A stretch of DNA of 64,000 bases from positions 1-64,000 of the forward strand of contig JAUCGA010000009.1 of NCBI GenBank assembly GCA_030377865.1. The letters are read 5' to 3'. Within the stretch, counting starts at the first letter, position 1; each line of letters begins with the position of its first letter. This stretch comes from Anaerolineales bacterium HSG25. GTDB lineage: Bacteria > Chloroflexota > Anaerolineae > 4572-78 > J111. The translations under genes were made by a program, and so were the position numbers. The notes under the pieces are model-generated. The model saw only the letters and a program-made list of their open reading frames with translations, did not search any database and was not told where the DNA came from. This document shows, one piece after another, positions 63,032-64,000 of this stretch.

Positions 63032-64000
63032 TTAATTCTCTAACGCGCCCAACACCAATGGCAGTAACTGCTTTTTCCGTGAGACAACCCCTTTTGCCTT
63101 GAGAGAACCATCAGCCAAATGAGGGAAGGGCAGTACATCTAGCCGGGGAACATCACCTGTTAGGATGATGCGGCTCGACCCCACGACCACATTGGTAGCC
63201 ATAAGTAGCACAAAATCTAACCCTTTGGCATCTCGCAACGTAATTAACGCCTTTTTTATGGTCTTTAACCGTTCTTCGAGTTGGGCATAGTTTGTGACCT
63301 CGATTTGAGAAACCCCAAATTTAAAACTACCCGCTTCATATAACTTAAAGTCAGCGCTAACAATATCATCCGGTTCACGCGAGGAGAGGTCTGCTCCGGC
63401 TTGCAAAATTTTGTTGCCGAACGATTCAAATGTCTCTCCATCTAATACTGAGCCACCAATAAAGGCCCAACGCGACAATCTATCTGCCGCTTGATGATCT
63501 CGTTCGGTCGTCGTCGGCGAGGTCAGCAGTAAGGTGTCAGAGATCAACCCCGCCATCAGCAATCCGGCCAACTGTGGCGGTGCGCTCAAGCCAGCCTCAT
63601 CAATTCGCTCCGAGACCAGAGTGGAGGTACTGCCGACGATGTCCACCGTAAATTTGATAGGCGCGTTGGTGGTTGGATTGCCCAAACGATGATGATCCAG
63701 AATCTCCAGTAAATCGGCCTCATCTAACGAGCCAAGCGCTTGCCCCGCTTCGTTATGATCGACCAACACCAGTTTGAGCCGTGGTGGATGGAGCGCATCC
63801 CGTTGGCGACAGATACCGACATAACTTTTATGTTTATCGATCACCCAAAACTCGGTTCGTTCCTCTTGTAAAATTCGGGGGAGCATGTCTTTGATACGGC
63901 TACTGTTCAAAAACTGTGGTACGGTAGTGTCGCAGGCCTCGCTACAGGGCTGGTCAAACAGTTCGGCCATGCGAGTCTCCTCTCGTCGTGGGTGGGAGCC
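63032..64000 (-). CDS. family II (Mn-dependent) inorganic pyrophosphatase, 5' end beyond window
   Basis: The visible part is 322 codons and remains open at the window edge; the ATG at 63970 is probably internal. Visible: LVDHNE, LEILDHHRLG (the DHH motif), VGSTSTLVSE, AGLISDTLLLTSPTTTERD and a C-terminal DHHA2-like domain ending SRKKQLLPLVL. The segment before LVDHNE (about residues 1-75 of the visible frame) resembles the end of the CBS/DRTGG insert found in regulated members. The enzyme hydrolyses pyrophosphate in the cytosol using Mn or Co. The N-terminal catalytic part is expected outside the window. Confidence 0.88.
   Translation of the reverse strand, partial: GSHPRREETRMAELFDQPCSEACDTTVPQFLNSSRIKDMLPRILQEERTEFWVIDKHKSYVGICRQRDALHPPRLKLVLVDHNEAGQALGSLDEADLLEILDHHRLGNPTTNAPIKFTVDIVGSTSTLVSERIDEAGLSAPPQLAGLLMAGLISDTLLLTSPTTTERDHQAADRLSRWAFIGGSVLDGETFESFGNKILQAGADLSSREPDDIVSADFKLYEAGSFKFGVSQIEVTNYAQLEERLKTIKKALITLRDAKGLDFVLLMATNVVVGSSRIILTGDVPRLDVLPFPHLADGSLKAKGVVSRKKQLLPLVLGALEN

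Noticed and set aside
1-64000. tRNA, rRNA or known riboswitch
   Set aside because: I looked for cloverleaf-like and GTTCGANNC-type sequences in the gaps and found none convincing. The gaps are filled by repeats. A covariance-model scan would settle this.
1-64000. Prophage or integrative element
   Set aside because: No integrase, terminase, capsid or conjugation genes; gene content is chromosomal and only short repeats are mobile-looking.

Overview
The window looks like a chromosomal segment of a Chloroflexota bacterium, probably Anaerolineae-like. The reasons are secreted proteins with Thr/Pro linkers next to 'YLP' motifs (YLPML, YLPAI), a LysW-carrier amino-acid pathway, an EF-G2-like GTPase beside a chelatase ATPase/VWA gene, and intergenic space crowded with short palindromic repeats. 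The assignment is inference from protein style; no rRNA, tRNA or marker phylogeny is available here.

Layout. 0.1-4.8 kb: a small membrane protein, a UPF0175/DUF3368 toxin-antitoxin pair and leuS, preceded by a leader peptide and terminator that look like an attenuator. 4.8-9.6 kb: a nuclease-family remnant, a DUF4405 membrane pair, an HtrA-like protease and two GNAT acetyltransferases, one of them bounded by a perfect 26-bp inverted repeat. 9.7-13.9 kb: an EF-G-like GTPase and a chlD-type chelatase gene split into two frames at an A9 run, a strong candidate for programmed -1 frameshifting. 14-18.5 kb: repeats, a solute-binding lipoprotein, a phosphoribosyltransferase and a ComEA-like protein. 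18.7-24.2 kb: a CheB/CheR/PAS protein and a PAS/GGDEF/EAL protein. 24.5-28.9 kb: a sugar nucleotidyltransferase fused to a degenerate phosphomannomutase domain, coupled to a membrane protein. 29.3-32.7 kb: a secreted CAP-domain protein and the first of two AAA/PD-(D/E)XK paralogues. 33.3-35.4 kb: lysW-lysX-lysY (lysW is only 55 aa). 35.5-42.5 kb: an MscS channel, a membrane zinc-ribbon protein, a GT39-like transferase carrying in-frame repeat insertions, and the second AAA/nuclease paralogue. 43-46 kb: a PPP-type phosphatase flanked by tandem 97-99 bp repeats and a membrane-anchored Mrr-like nuclease. 47.8-54.8 kb: a 2351-aa secreted beta-helix/PKD protein. 55.2-60.9 kb: a kinase-pseudokinase receptor gene cluster. 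61-64 kb: an XRE regulator divergent from a coiled-coil/AT-hook protein, and the 3' part of a family II pyrophosphatase.

Two themes stand out. First, four neighbouring genes (55.2-60.9 kb) encode membrane or secreted proteins that share an extracellular module with a Cys-x-Trp...Cys signature. One is a transmembrane tandem kinase whose second kinase domain has lost its catalytic residues. This looks like an envelope sensing system, facing a giant adhesin-like protein across a convergent terminator. Second, at least ten families of miniature inverted-repeat elements fill the gaps. Several abut or overlap the stop codon of the adjacent gene, and some have entered coding sequence in frame. No intact transposase is present, so they are probably mobilised in trans or are fossils.
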